From positions 1 to 32,430 of IMG/VR virus record IMGVR_UViG_3300037174_000080: a stretch of DNA of 32,430 nucleotides; one strand, 5' to 3'. The position numbers and the translations under genes are program-made. Shown piece after piece: positions 19,185 through 27,982 of the stretch. The DNA is from a virus. Every line of letters starts with the position of its first letter. Position 1 is the first letter of the stretch. Under the pieces are notes generated by a model that was not told the origin of the DNA, made no database searches, and worked only from the letters and a program-made list of their open reading frames with translations.

Positions 19185-21288
19185 TAAAGATCCCGACCTC
19201 GGTACTGGAAATGACGCGCTGCTGAAGCGTATCCGCGAACGCTACCGCTATGGCATGGAGAAGTGGCGGAAGAACCGTGAAGAGGGCCAGAAGAATATCC
19301 GCTACATCTCCGGAGACCCATGGGATGACGAAGATAAGCTGGCCCGTAAGGGTCGGCCAACTGTTTGCGCGGACGAGCTAAATCAGTACGTCAACCAGGT
19401 GTGTAACACTGCCCGCCAGAACCCCCGCGGCATTAAAGTAGACCCGGCCGGCAATAATGCCACTGACGAGCTGGCAGAGTACCGCGAGAACCGCATCCGG
19501 GCGATTGAATATGGCTGCAATGCGAGCCGGGTCTATATCGGCGGCCTGCAAGGCGCGGTAGAGCGCAATCTGGGCTTCTGGAAGGTCAGCAGGGCGTATG
19601 TGAATGATGAAACCGATGAGCAGGAAATCCTGATCTTGCCGATCATGAACCCAGACGCAGTGCTTATTGATCCTGATTACAAAGAACTTGACGGCTCAGA
19701 TATTGAATGGGCGTTTGAGTTGGACCGGATGCCACTCAACGAGTTTGAGAGAATGTTTCCAGACGCTGAGAAGGTCAGTTTCGCCGCAGCAGACTTTGGG
19801 GAGGACAGCAGTCTCTGGTATGACGGGAAATCGATCCTGATTACCTCTTATTGGGAGGTCGAGTACAAAAAGAAGAAGGTGGGCAAGAAAGAGCGCACTG
19901 TCCAAGCGCGCACGATTTGCCAATATATTACCAATGGGGTCGAAATCTTGCAAAAGGGCGATATCCAGCCTGGGCCGTATATTCCCATTGTGCCAGTGTT
20001 CGGCAAGGAATTATGGATCGAGGATGGCGGCGTCCCTGAGCGCGTACTGTTATCGTTAGTATCCCTGGCGCGTGATCCGCAGAAGGCGCTTGCGTATGTG
20101 ATGAGCGCGATGTTGGAAAATGTAGGCCAGCTTCCCAAGACGACTTACATTGGTGCCAAAGGACAATTTGAGTCAGATTCCGAGGCTTGGGGGACCGTCA
20201 ACACGGTTTTCCACCCCACGATCCAATATGATCCGATTGTGGACCCAGCTAGTGGGCAAACGTTGCCACCTCCGCAGCGCACGCCGCTGACTCCGGACTT
20301 CCAGGCTTACGCTACGGGCGTCGATATCTGTCACCGGGCAATCCAGTCCGCTATGGGCGTGGCGCCGCTACCTACCGCCGCTCAGCGCCAAAATCAAAAG
20401 TCGGGCGTAGCTCTTGAAAAGATCCAGTCCGAGCAAGCGATTGGCAGTTATCACTTGGTGGATGCTTACGACCAGGCAATTAAGCTCACTGGGCGGATTA
20501 TCAACCATTGGCTGAGCGAGACGGACCTGGGCCAGACGACCAAGCCGGTGCGTCTAGCGGACGGAAAGCACAAGTTGGTGCAGATCAATAGCGACGAGCC
20601 TATCGAGGATGGGGATCACACCTACCACTTTCCCATTGAGGACGACAAGGGACGCTATCAGGTCACGATCAGCAGCGGCCCATCTCACGAATCGCAGCGC
20701 GAAGAGGGTTCTGAATTCGTCGATACGTTGATGGGGAACCTGAAGAACCTTCCGCTTGCGCCCCCGCAGATGCAGAAGTTGATGGCGCTAGGTATTCGGC
20801 TGAAGCAGTTAGGGCCGTTGGGGGATCAGATGGCGGATGCGATTGATCCACCGAACCAGGGCGCGCAACAGCAGCAGCAATTTGCGCAATTGCAGGCGCA
20901 ATCTCAGCAGCAAGGAGAGCAGATGCAGAAAATGCAGGCTGTTTTGCAAAAGCTGATGATTGAGCGCGAAGGCAAGGTTATTGAGCAGCAAGGTAAGGCG
21001 CAAGTCGTGCAGATGCAGGAAGCTACCAAGTTAGCTGTAGCTCAGATGAATGCCAGCAAGGATATTCATGAGGGCATTGCTGACCGCGAGATCGATGTTT
21101 ATCAGTTACTGCACGGCTCTGCGCACGAGACGGCCATGCAGGCTCAGGATCAGCAGCACCAGCAGCAGATGGGGCAGCAACAGGTACAGGCCCAGTCGCA
21201 GCAGAGTGCGCAGGATGCGGCGCAGCAGCAGTCCGCGCAGGCCCAACAAGTTTCCGCTACTCCGGCGCAAGGAGAATCAAATCAGTAA
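19177..21288 (+). CDS. Portal protein, P22-like
   Basis: 703 residues, close to the 725 of P22 gp1. Typical P22-portal sequence is visible: RERYRYGMEKWRKNREEGQ near the start, FISGDPWD-like YISGDPWDDED, RPTVCADELNQYVNQVCN (45-95 region), and MNPDAVLIDPDYKELDGSD in the wing. The last ~150 residues are Gln-rich helices (QQQQQFAQLQAQSQQQGEQMQKMQ ...), the barrel-type C-terminus that projects into the capsid. Twelve copies form the DNA channel at one vertex. It follows the small zinc-type gene and precedes the scaffold. Confidence 0.93.
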   Translation: MADKDPDLGTGNDALLKRIRERYRYGMEKWRKNREEGQKNIRYISGDPWDDEDKLARKGRPTVCADELNQYVNQVCNTARQNPRGIKVDPAGNNATDELAEYRENRIRAIEYGCNASRVYIGGLQGAVERNLGFWKVSRAYVNDETDEQEILILPIMNPDAVLIDPDYKELDGSDIEWAFELDRMPLNEFERMFPDAEKVSFAAADFGEDSSLWYDGKSILITSYWEVEYKKKKVGKKERTVQARTICQYITNGVEILQKGDIQPGPYIPIVPVFGKELWIEDGGVPERVLLSLVSLARDPQKALAYVMSAMLENVGQLPKTTYIGAKGQFESDSEAWGTVNTVFHPTIQYDPIVDPASGQTLPPPQRTPLTPDFQAYATGVDICHRAIQSAMGVAPLPTAAQRQNQKSGVALEKIQSEQAIGSYHLVDAYDQAIKLTGRIINHWLSETDLGQTTKPVRLADGKHKLVQINSDEPIEDGDHTYHFPIEDDKGRYQVTISSGPSHESQREEGSEFVDTLMGNLKNLPLAPPQMQKLMALGIRLKQLGPLGDQMADAIDPPNQGAQQQQQFAQLQAQSQQQGEQMQKMQAVLQKLMIEREGKVIEQQGKAQVVQMQEATKLAVAQMNASKDIHEGIADREIDVYQLLHGSAHETAMQAQDQQHQQQMGQQQVQAQSQQSAQDAAQQQSAQAQQVSATPAQGESNQ

Positions 21289-21300
21289 TGAGGTTCAATC

Positions 21301-22368
21301 ATGGACGTAGAACAAGCGGCTCCGTCATCCGCACCGGTAGCAATTGAAATTCCCCGCAGCGGAACCAGCGAGTATGCCGAATGGCGCCTCAGCGGAACCC
21401 TGCCGGAAAAGCCAAGTTCCAAGCCTGAAACTGCGGATACGGCTTCCGCTGACACGTCGAAAGAGACGACTTCCGAGGCTGCAAAGCCTGAAATTGCCCC
21501 CGGCACGGAACCGGGCAAAACTACGCAGGAGTCACGCCGGAAACCCGGCGCGGAAGCTCGCATTGGTGAATTGACCGCGAAACTCAAGCGAATCGAAACG
21601 GAACTGGAAGAAGCGCGCAAGCCTAAATCGACGCAAGCGGAACCGTCACCCGCAAAGGCAAGTGAGCCCGCAGCGCCCCAGACTTACCAGGAATGGCGAA
21701 AAGCCTTCAAGCCTACCGAATGGGCGAACAAGTACGCAACCGACAATCCGCAGGCGACTTGGGAAGACCTTATGGCGGCACAGGCGGACCACCTGGCAGA
21801 TGTGCGGGACCAGTATCGTGAACGTGAGCAGCAAGTTACGCAGTTGCGCCAAACGGTATCTCAGAAGCTCGAAGAGGCCAAAAAGCGTTACCCGGACTAT
21901 GAATCCGTGGCAGCGCCGGTCGTTCGGGAGCTTTTGAAGCCGGATGTTCCGCGCGAAGTGTTTTCGGTAATGAATGATTCTCCAGTTCTGGCGGATCTGC
22001 TCTATACGATTGGTGGAACCGAGGAAAGCAAGGCGGATTTTCTCGCCGCCTGCCGCTCGAATCCCTCTAAAGCGCTGCGTGTTGCCCTGCTGATGGAGCA
22101 GGAGATCATCGCAGAGCTTGCGAAGGGCAAGAGCGCCACGGAATCCACCATACGCAATGAGCAAGGTCAATTTGTAGCGCCAGAACCTAAAGGGTCAATA
22201 ACTCCCGCCAAGAAAAGCCCAGAAAGCGCCTCAGAGCCGCCGATTGAAATCAACCATCGCGGATCAGGGCCAGTCGATGAGACTGGAAGAGCGTTCAAAG
22301 CCGGTGATTTTCGGGCGTTCAAGCGCGCCGAAGATGCCAAAGATATGCGGCGCCGCCGCGGAGCTTAA
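21301..22368 (+). CDS. Scaffolding protein
   Basis: 355 residues between portal and major capsid genes, where P22-like phages have the scaffold. The N-terminal ~100 residues are Pro/Thr/Glu-rich and low in order; a coiled coil (EARIGELTAKLKRIETELEEARK) follows, and the middle and end are helical with charged repeats (QYREREQQVTQLRQTVSQKLEEAKKRYP). The C-terminus is basic (KRAEDAKDMRRRRGA), like the coat-binding end of P22 scaffold. Expected to chaperone prohead assembly and then leave. Identification rests on position and composition. Confidence 0.75.
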   Translation: MDVEQAAPSSAPVAIEIPRSGTSEYAEWRLSGTLPEKPSSKPETADTASADTSKETTSEAAKPEIAPGTEPGKTTQESRRKPGAEARIGELTAKLKRIETELEEARKPKSTQAEPSPAKASEPAAPQTYQEWRKAFKPTEWANKYATDNPQATWEDLMAAQADHLADVRDQYREREQQVTQLRQTVSQKLEEAKKRYPDYESVAAPVVRELLKPDVPREVFSVMNDSPVLADLLYTIGGTEESKADFLAACRSNPSKALRVALLMEQEIIAELAKGKSATESTIRNEQGQFVAPEPKGSITPAKKSPESASEPPIEINHRGSGPVDETGRAFKAGDFRAFKRAEDAKDMRRRRGA

Positions 22369-22371
22369 CCA

Positions 22372-23616
22372 ATGGCAGGCAACAATTTTCTAAATACGCA
22401 ATGGGTATCGATGAAGGTACTGCGCCTCTTGCTCAACAAGCTGGTAGTCGCGGAATACTTCAACCGTTCATGGGAAAAGGACTTCGAAAAGGAATTCGCG
22501 CCCGGCTCCCAGGTAACGGTTAAATTCCCTCAGCGCTTTACGGTGTCCGATGGCATGGGCTACCAACCGCAAGGGATCAACCGTCTGCAAACTGCCGTCA
22601 ATCTCAATCAATGGCTGCAGGTTGCTTTCGAGTGGGACGACTACGAACAGGCTGTCAAGTTGGAGCGTTCGGAGGAGGAACTCGAAGATCAGTATTTCGA
22701 GCCAGCAGCCGCGGCTCTTGCGCAGGAATGCGACTCGCGCTGCGCCAAATGGGCTTACCAGAATGCCAGCATGACCGTGGGTGCTCTCGGAGTTGACCCA
22801 ACCACCGTCCAGACCTACTACCAAGCCCGCCAGCGCCTCGAAGAAAACGCGGCCGGCGTCCTTGGCAAGCGTGCGATGCTGATTTCTTCGAGCATGATGA
22901 CTTCGCTCGGGACCAACATCACCAACATCTTCCACCCTGCCGATGAAATCGATCAGATGTGGAAAGAAGGCACCATCGGCAAGTTGGGCGGCGCGACATT
23001 CTATGAGTCGCAATCGCTCTACTCGCACACGGCAGGCACCTGGGCTGCGTCCGTAGTGGTTTACGGATCAAACCAGAGTGGAACCTCGTTAGTCATCACG
23101 GCCACGGCAGGCGACACCTTCAATGTGGGGGACAAGTTCTCCATCTTGAATGTGAATACCGTTAACCCGATGACTCGCCGCGTTCCTGGCCACGCTACAA
23201 ACAAGGTCTTCACCATCACCCAGGCGCTTACGGCTGCCGGCGGCGTGGGAGCGGACACGATCAATTTCCTGCCCCCGATCTACGGGCCGCCCTCACAGTA
23301 CCAGAACGTGGACGCGCTGCCGGTTAGCGGCGTGGCACTCACTCTCTGGCCTGGAACCACAGCCCCTAATGGGAAGGTCGGCACGGTTGGCCTGAACCTG
23401 ACTCGTGACGCTTTCGCTTTCGTCGGCTCGAAACTGTACTCGCCGAAGGCAGTTGAAGAGAGCGGATCGGCTCAGGACCCCGATACCGGCCTCTCCGTCC
23501 GCAAGGTCAAGGCGTGGGACCCCGTGCGCAGCGTCCAGGTGAACCGCATGGACTCACTTTTCGGCTTGGGCAACCTCTATCAGGATAACGGCGCAGTCGC
23601 CGTGGCAGGAGCGTAA
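22372..23616 (+). CDS. Major capsid protein, P22 coat (gp5)-like
   Basis: 414 residues, close to P22 coat at 430. Its start, NNFLNTQWVSMKVLRLLLNK, and the run VVAEYFNRSWEKDFEKEFAPGSQVTVKFPQRFTVSDG, match coat proteins of P22-like phages; EECDSRC-like AQECDSRCAKWAY and a beta-rich insertion around residues ~225-300 (the I-domain region) also fit. HK97 fold expected. Expressed from a strong site (GGAG) behind the scaffold gene. It forms the shell with scaffold and portal. Confidence 0.9.
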   Translation: MAGNNFLNTQWVSMKVLRLLLNKLVVAEYFNRSWEKDFEKEFAPGSQVTVKFPQRFTVSDGMGYQPQGINRLQTAVNLNQWLQVAFEWDDYEQAVKLERSEEELEDQYFEPAAAALAQECDSRCAKWAYQNASMTVGALGVDPTTVQTYYQARQRLEENAAGVLGKRAMLISSSMMTSLGTNITNIFHPADEIDQMWKEGTIGKLGGATFYESQSLYSHTAGTWAASVVVYGSNQSGTSLVITATAGDTFNVGDKFSILNVNTVNPMTRRVPGHATNKVFTITQALTAAGGVGADTINFLPPIYGPPSQYQNVDALPVSGVALTLWPGTTAPNGKVGTVGLNLTRDAFAFVGSKLYSPKAVEESGSAQDPDTGLSVRKVKAWDPVRSVQVNRMDSLFGLGNLYQDNGAVAVAGA

Positions 23617-23618
23617 CC

Positions 23619-24074
23619 ATGAGCACAATTCCAGCAACAGCCAATTTGCATCCGATTGCTGATTACACCCCGGAGAAGCAGTCACCGAGTTTTTCCGGCC
23701 TGATCAATCAGCAACTTACGCCTACCACGATTATCGGCGCCGGGGTTACGCTGACCCCTGCGCAGATACTCGCAGGCCTTATTCTGCGCGATACCAGCAG
23801 CGGTGCAGTGTCGGATGTCCTTCCGACCGCCGCGCTTTTGGTTCCGCAGATTGAGGCGGCTGCGGTGGGCACAACCATCCGTTTCATGATCCGCAATATC
23901 TCTGCCGGAGCGGGCACCTTGACGCTTTCGGCAGGAACGGGCGGAACATTGACCGGCACGTCAGCCACAAGCCAGATTCCGTATCTCCATCAGGAAGAGT
24001 ACCTGTTGGAAGTTACGGCAATCGGCCAAACCCCGACCTATTCTATTTACGGGCTCGGACTCGTCACGTTCTAA
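23619..24074 (+). CDS. Beta-rich head-associated protein (decoration or head-fibre candidate)
   Basis: 151 residues starting three bases after the capsid gene. The sequence is Thr/Gly/Ala-rich with alternating hydrophobic residues (TIIGAGVTLTPAQILAGLILRDT ... AGAGTLTLSAGTGGTLTG), suggesting a beta sandwich or trimeric fibre. Position directly behind major capsid is typical of decoration proteins. No named family. A terminator follows at 24081-24109, so expression may be uncoupled from the next genes. Confidence 0.62.
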   Translation: MSTIPATANLHPIADYTPEKQSPSFSGLINQQLTPTTIIGAGVTLTPAQILAGLILRDTSSGAVSDVLPTAALLVPQIEAAAVGTTIRFMIRNISAGAGTLTLSAGTGGTLTGTSATSQIPYLHQEEYLLEVTAIGQTPTYSIYGLGLVTF

Positions 24075-24080
24075 GCATTA

Positions 24081-24109
24081 GGGGAGCTTTCGGGCTCCCC
24101 GCCCTTTTT
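24081..24109 (+). terminator. Rho-independent terminator after the capsid genes
   Basis: GGGGAGC (24081-24087) pairs with GCTCCCC (24094-24100) around six bases and is followed by GCCCTTTTTCTT. It would limit read-through from the highly expressed capsid genes into the tail genes; no new promoter is obvious behind it, so it is probably partial. Confidence 0.78.
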
Positions 24110-24202
24110 CTTATGCCAATTCCAGAACCCGGCAGTATTCGTCGATCTAATCTCACGAAACAGCAGCAGCAAGATCAACTTGCTGCGATCTATGGAGTTA
24201 CT

Positions 24203-24649
24203 ATGCCAACTCAGCAGCTGAGCGAGCAGGAAGTTGCTCACATGCGGCAGATTCTTGCCCAGCACGATTCAGAACACAAGCCGATGCAGGTTTTTGACCT
24301 GAACAACCCGCCTAAGGAGCAATACCATTTCCAAAAGTTCCCGATGATGCTCTACGACCATGCAAACAGCCATTCGGCCTACGACGAGGAGCGGCCATCG
24401 CGCGTTGGCATGGGGACTGATACCTTCCATGTGCCAGCAAAGGTTATTACGCTTGTCGTCGAGACTGAGGAGCAGCTTCAGCGGGCGCTGGGAGACGGTT
24501 GGAGTGAAGAAGCGCCGGAATTCCGCGAAATGCCCAACGAGCATTTGTCGGCAAAGCTGGCGGCGGAAGCGGAGAAGGTGCAGGAGCAGATTGACGCACG
24601 GCGCCGAGGCCCTGGCCGGCCCCGCAAGGAAGTAACTGAGGCGGCATAA
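24203..24649 (+). CDS. Hypothetical protein with AT-hook-like basic C-terminus
   Basis: 148 residues from the ATG at 24203, preferred because GGAG lies five bases upstream; a longer frame from 24113 starts inside the terminator T-tract with no site and adds 30 residues. The protein is acidic-to-neutral and has two parts: a central globular section (FQKFPMMLYDHANSHSAYDEERPSRVG ... VPAKVITLVVETEEQLQRALGDGW) and a C-terminal helix ending RRRGPGRPRKEV, an AT-hook-like GRPRK core that could touch DNA. It overlaps the next gene start by one base (TAATG-type). Confidence 0.64.
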   Translation: MPTQQLSEQEVAHMRQILAQHDSEHKPMQVFDLNNPPKEQYHFQKFPMMLYDHANSHSAYDEERPSRVGMGTDTFHVPAKVITLVVETEEQLQRALGDGWSEEAPEFREMPNEHLSAKLAAEAEKVQEQIDARRRGPGRPRKEVTEAA

Positions 24650-25608
24650 TGACCGCCCTGGATATTGTCACAGACGCATTGATGGAGTTGAACGTAGTCG
24701 CCCAGGGGGAGACTGCGCAGCCCGGAGATGCGTCTTTTGGTTTGCGGAAGCTCAATCGCCTACTCGATAACTGGGCTGCGCGGAAGGTCTACATCTACAA
24801 TGTGACTTTCCCGACATTTACGCTGGTTGCCGGTCTATCCCCGCATACGATTGGGCCGAAAGCGCAGATTACTCAGAGTTCGAGCAATGGAATAGTTGCT
24901 ACCTACATCGCGCAGAACAATTTCGTAAATGGGCAGTCGGCCACGATCCCAAACTCCACGAATGGACTCAGCGGGACTGGGAATGTCCAATCGGCAACGG
25001 CAGCAAAGTTCAGTATTCCGCTCATTAGAGCTGCTGTTGCTCTGGCGGCCGATACCGGCAACGCGGTTTTGGCGGGGAGTGCTCTTCCGACCTTCGCCAC
25101 CCCCAACATGGGTCAGCGCCCGCAGCGTATCGAGGCTGCAAGCCTTATTTTGACCGATCAGACGCCTAATGTAGAAATCCCGATAAATATCAGGGATGAC
25201 GACTGGTGGATGAACAATCGCATCAAGGCTCTCGAGAGCAACGTTCCGACCGATCTCTATTATTCGACAGATTTTCCGAACGGAGGGCTCTATTTCTGGC
25301 CTGTGCCGAATTATAACTACGGCGTGCGGCTTGAGATTTGGGGATCAATTCCGCAATTCCCAGCGCTGAACTACGTTTTCAGTCTTCCGCCTGGCTACCA
25401 AGACGCAATCACCATGAATCTGGCGCGCACAATGGCCGGCGCATTCTCTGCGCAGTGGTCGCAGCAGCAGGAGAGCAGTTGGGTTCTGGCCATGAAGGCG
25501 GTCGAATCAAATAATGCCAAGTCGCCACGGGGAGTGACAGGCGATGCCGGGATGCCTGGGATCGGCACTCATGGCGGCTTCAACTATTACGATTCGCTGC
25601 CGAGGTAA
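24649..25608 (+). CDS. Head-tail adaptor, P22 gp4-like, with a beta-rich insertion
   Basis: 319 residues; P22 gp4 is about 166. The gp4-type core is seen at the start (IVTDALMELNVVAQGE.. FGLRKLNRLLDNWAARK) and in IEAASLILTDQTPNVEIPIN .. DDWWMNNRIKAL and PTDLYYSTDFPNGGLYFWPVPNYNYGVRLEIWG. Between about residues 65 and 145 lies extra sequence (NNFVNGQSATIPNSTNGLSG ... AKFSIPLIRAAVA) that breaks the core after TIGPK and rejoins at RPQRIEAA; this looks like an inserted beta domain. The protein seals the portal and joins it to gp10. Confidence 0.82.
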   Translation: MTALDIVTDALMELNVVAQGETAQPGDASFGLRKLNRLLDNWAARKVYIYNVTFPTFTLVAGLSPHTIGPKAQITQSSSNGIVATYIAQNNFVNGQSATIPNSTNGLSGTGNVQSATAAKFSIPLIRAAVALAADTGNAVLAGSALPTFATPNMGQRPQRIEAASLILTDQTPNVEIPINIRDDDWWMNNRIKALESNVPTDLYYSTDFPNGGLYFWPVPNYNYGVRLEIWGSIPQFPALNYVFSLPPGYQDAITMNLARTMAGAFSAQWSQQQESSWVLAMKAVESNNAKSPRGVTGDAGMPGIGTHGGFNYYDSLPR

Positions 25609-25615
25609 CTGACAA

Positions 25616-27133
25616 ATGGCTCGATTTTCATTCTGCGGACCAACGTACCAGTCGCAGTCGATCATCGCTGACTGTCAGCGGACGTTCAACTTCTACCCTG
25701 AAAGCGACGAGAGCGGCCAAGGCAAGTCGCAGATGCCTATGTATTGCACTCCGGGGCTCGCGCTGTTCGTTGAGCTGCCAACAAACCCCGTGAGGGGGCT
25801 GCTGGAGATCAATGGGCGGGCCTTCGCGGTGGGTGGATCGAAGCTCTACGAGATTCTGAGTGGCGGCACAGCCACCGAACTTGGCGACGTGGGGAACGAC
25901 GGCAACCCGGTAACGATGGTCACTAATGGCACAGCCGGGAATCAGGTATGCGTCTGTTCTGCCGGAAACCTTTACGTTTTCAATCTGAAAACCAGTACCT
26001 TTACCATTGTGCCCCCGCTTGAAGGAACGCCTTCCATGGTTGAATGGTGCGATGGATATGGGATCGCGTTGCTGGCTAATTCCAACAAGTTTCAGGTATC
26101 GAACTTGGAAGATATGACAACCTGGAATCCGCTGGGCGTTCAGCAGGTTTCCGTATTCCCCGAGAATGTCGGCGCAATCAAGCAGGCGTTTCGGCAATTA
26201 TTTGTCCTGGGAATTGATGGACACGCGCAGATCTACTACGACTCCGGAGCGAACCAATACACTCCGTTCGATGTAATCTCCGGCGCATTCATGGAACAGG
26301 GCATCAGCGCGCCGAATTCCATATGTGTGCTGGACAATACGCCTTTCTGGATTGGCGGCAACAAAAATGGAGTGGGAATCGCATGGCGCGCGAATGGTTA
26401 TTCACCACTGAGGATTTCAAACCATGCGATAGAAACTGCCTGGGCGACCTATCCGCAGGGCAGCGCGGACGCTGTTGGCTATGCCTATATCGACCAAGGG
26501 CACACATTCTGGGTGCTACGCTTCCCGAGCGCGAACGGCGGCCAGGGAGCGACGTGGGTATATGACGCCGCTACGCAGATGTGGCATGAGCGCGGGTACT
26601 GGATTCAGCAGGGAGTGACGGGATACAGCGCGCATCTCTCGACTTGTCACTGCTACGCTTTTGGACAGCATTTAGTAGGCGATTGGAATAGTGGCAACAT
26701 ATATACCATGTCGATTACCATTCTCGACGACAATGGGAAACCGATTCGCCGCTTCCGCCGCGCCCCGCATATTTCGAGTGAGCAACAGCGTATTTTCCAC
26801 CAGCAGATGCAGATCGATATGGAAGTTGGAGATGGCCCCAGTCCGCCACTTGTAGATGCGAACGGCGATCCCCGCGATCCTCAAGTAATGTTGCGTTGGT
26901 CTGACGATGGCGGCCGCTCATGGAGCAATGAGCATTGGATTGGCGCTGGGCAAGTGGGAACCTATCGCACCCGCGTTCTCTGGAACCGGCTTGGCTACTC
27001 CCGCGACCGTGTTTATGAGATGGCGGTCAGCGACCCGATTACCTGGCGGGTCATAGATGCCTACTTGAAGGCTTCGCCTGGATTTACAGAGCCAACCGAG
27101 CGGTATGCTAAGCAAATCGCAAAGATGACTTAA
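25616..27133 (+). CDS. Packaged-DNA stabilisation protein, P22 gp10-like tail hub
   Basis: 505 residues, close to the 472 of P22 gp10. It begins FCGPTYQSQSIIADCQRTFN with FYPE, and the central part is beta-rich with repeated short strands separated by GG/NG turns (VGGSKLYEI, MVEWCDGYGIALLANSNKF), as in the beta-propeller/barrel of gp10; MTTWNPLG and WVYDAATQMWHERG fit the family. It closes the neck after packaging and holds the tail needle. Good GAGGTAAC site upstream. Confidence 0.85.
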   Translation: MARFSFCGPTYQSQSIIADCQRTFNFYPESDESGQGKSQMPMYCTPGLALFVELPTNPVRGLLEINGRAFAVGGSKLYEILSGGTATELGDVGNDGNPVTMVTNGTAGNQVCVCSAGNLYVFNLKTSTFTIVPPLEGTPSMVEWCDGYGIALLANSNKFQVSNLEDMTTWNPLGVQQVSVFPENVGAIKQAFRQLFVLGIDGHAQIYYDSGANQYTPFDVISGAFMEQGISAPNSICVLDNTPFWIGGNKNGVGIAWRANGYSPLRISNHAIETAWATYPQGSADAVGYAYIDQGHTFWVLRFPSANGGQGATWVYDAATQMWHERGYWIQQGVTGYSAHLSTCHCYAFGQHLVGDWNSGNIYTMSITILDDNGKPIRRFRRAPHISSEQQRIFHQQMQIDMEVGDGPSPPLVDANGDPRDPQVMLRWSDDGGRSWSNEHWIGAGQVGTYRTRVLWNRLGYSRDRVYEMAVSDPITWRVIDAYLKASPGFTEPTERYAKQIAKMT

Positions 27134-27134
27134 G

Positions 27135-27971
27135 ATGACGCAATCTAACACCTTCGTATTAGCTCGCGCCGCTGCCGTCAACCCAGATGGAACCCTTACA
27201 TGGGCCGGATTGCAGACGTTTCTTGTCTGGAACACGCAACTCCAGAATGGGCTAAGTACCGAGGGAAATCTAATTAGCGCCCTCGCGCAACAAGTAGCGA
27301 TCATTGGCAAGCAAGGGACGATTGGCACGATCACGCAGAATATCGATGCAAATGGCGTCATTACTGCTGACGGAATCGATTTCTCCCGCATATATAAGAA
27401 TCAAAATATCGATTACATCGCGGACGGGACCGGTAGCCCGCTTGCGGGCGGTAAGATCGCATTTCTAGCACTCTCGAATCCGCTCACAGGTAATGTTCTG
27501 GAGTGGGATGGAGCGAGTTGGCAGTGGGTAGCGCGCGCTCAGACCCAGGCGCCTACATCTCATGAATGGCTGGCAAGCTACGACCAAGCAACAGGAAACT
27601 TTACCCAATCGCAGCCCGCATTCTCGGATATTAGCGGGACCGCAGCGAAAAGTCAGATAGGGACTGGAACGCCGCTGGCGGGCGAATATGTAGACGGCGG
27701 CACGGGGGCTTGGACCCCCCTTCCGGGCGGATCAGGGCCAAACTTTGCCGACAATGAGATCCTTGCAGGCAGCGGTACGGCGTGGACGTTTGCCAATGCG
27801 CCTATATCCGCGCTTCCGGCTTCGACAAGTGTTCATCTCTACGTGCAGGAATATACCGGTGGTCCGTTTGTTCGTTTGCCGCCGACCGCGATAACTTCGA
27901 TAACCGGCAACACAATGGTAACTGCGGCCTCATGGACGGCTGGGGCTTTGATGGCAGACTACAGGTATTGA
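27135..27971 (+). CDS. Tail-associated hypothetical protein (fibre/needle-region candidate)
   Basis: 278 residues, starting two bases after the gp10-like stop. The N-terminal ~60 residues are a probable helical, coiled segment (FLVWNTQLQNGLSTEGNLISALAQQVAIIGKQG); the rest is Gly/Thr/Ala-rich and beta-like (PLAGGKIAFLALSNPLTGNVLEWDGASWQWVARA ... YVDGGTGAWTPLPGGSGPNFADNE). The C-terminal ~70 residues are Gly/Asn-poor but strand-like (VHLYVQEYTGGPFVRLPPTAIT). Domain order suits a trimeric tail fibre or an adaptor. No named family; position after gp10 supports a tail role. Confidence 0.65.
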   Translation: MTQSNTFVLARAAAVNPDGTLTWAGLQTFLVWNTQLQNGLSTEGNLISALAQQVAIIGKQGTIGTITQNIDANGVITADGIDFSRIYKNQNIDYIADGTGSPLAGGKIAFLALSNPLTGNVLEWDGASWQWVARAQTQAPTSHEWLASYDQATGNFTQSQPAFSDISGTAAKSQIGTGTPLAGEYVDGGTGAWTPLPGGSGPNFADNEILAGSGTAWTFANAPISALPASTSVHLYVQEYTGGPFVRLPPTAITSITGNTMVTAASWTAGALMADYRY

Positions 27972-27982
27972 AGGAGATTTTC

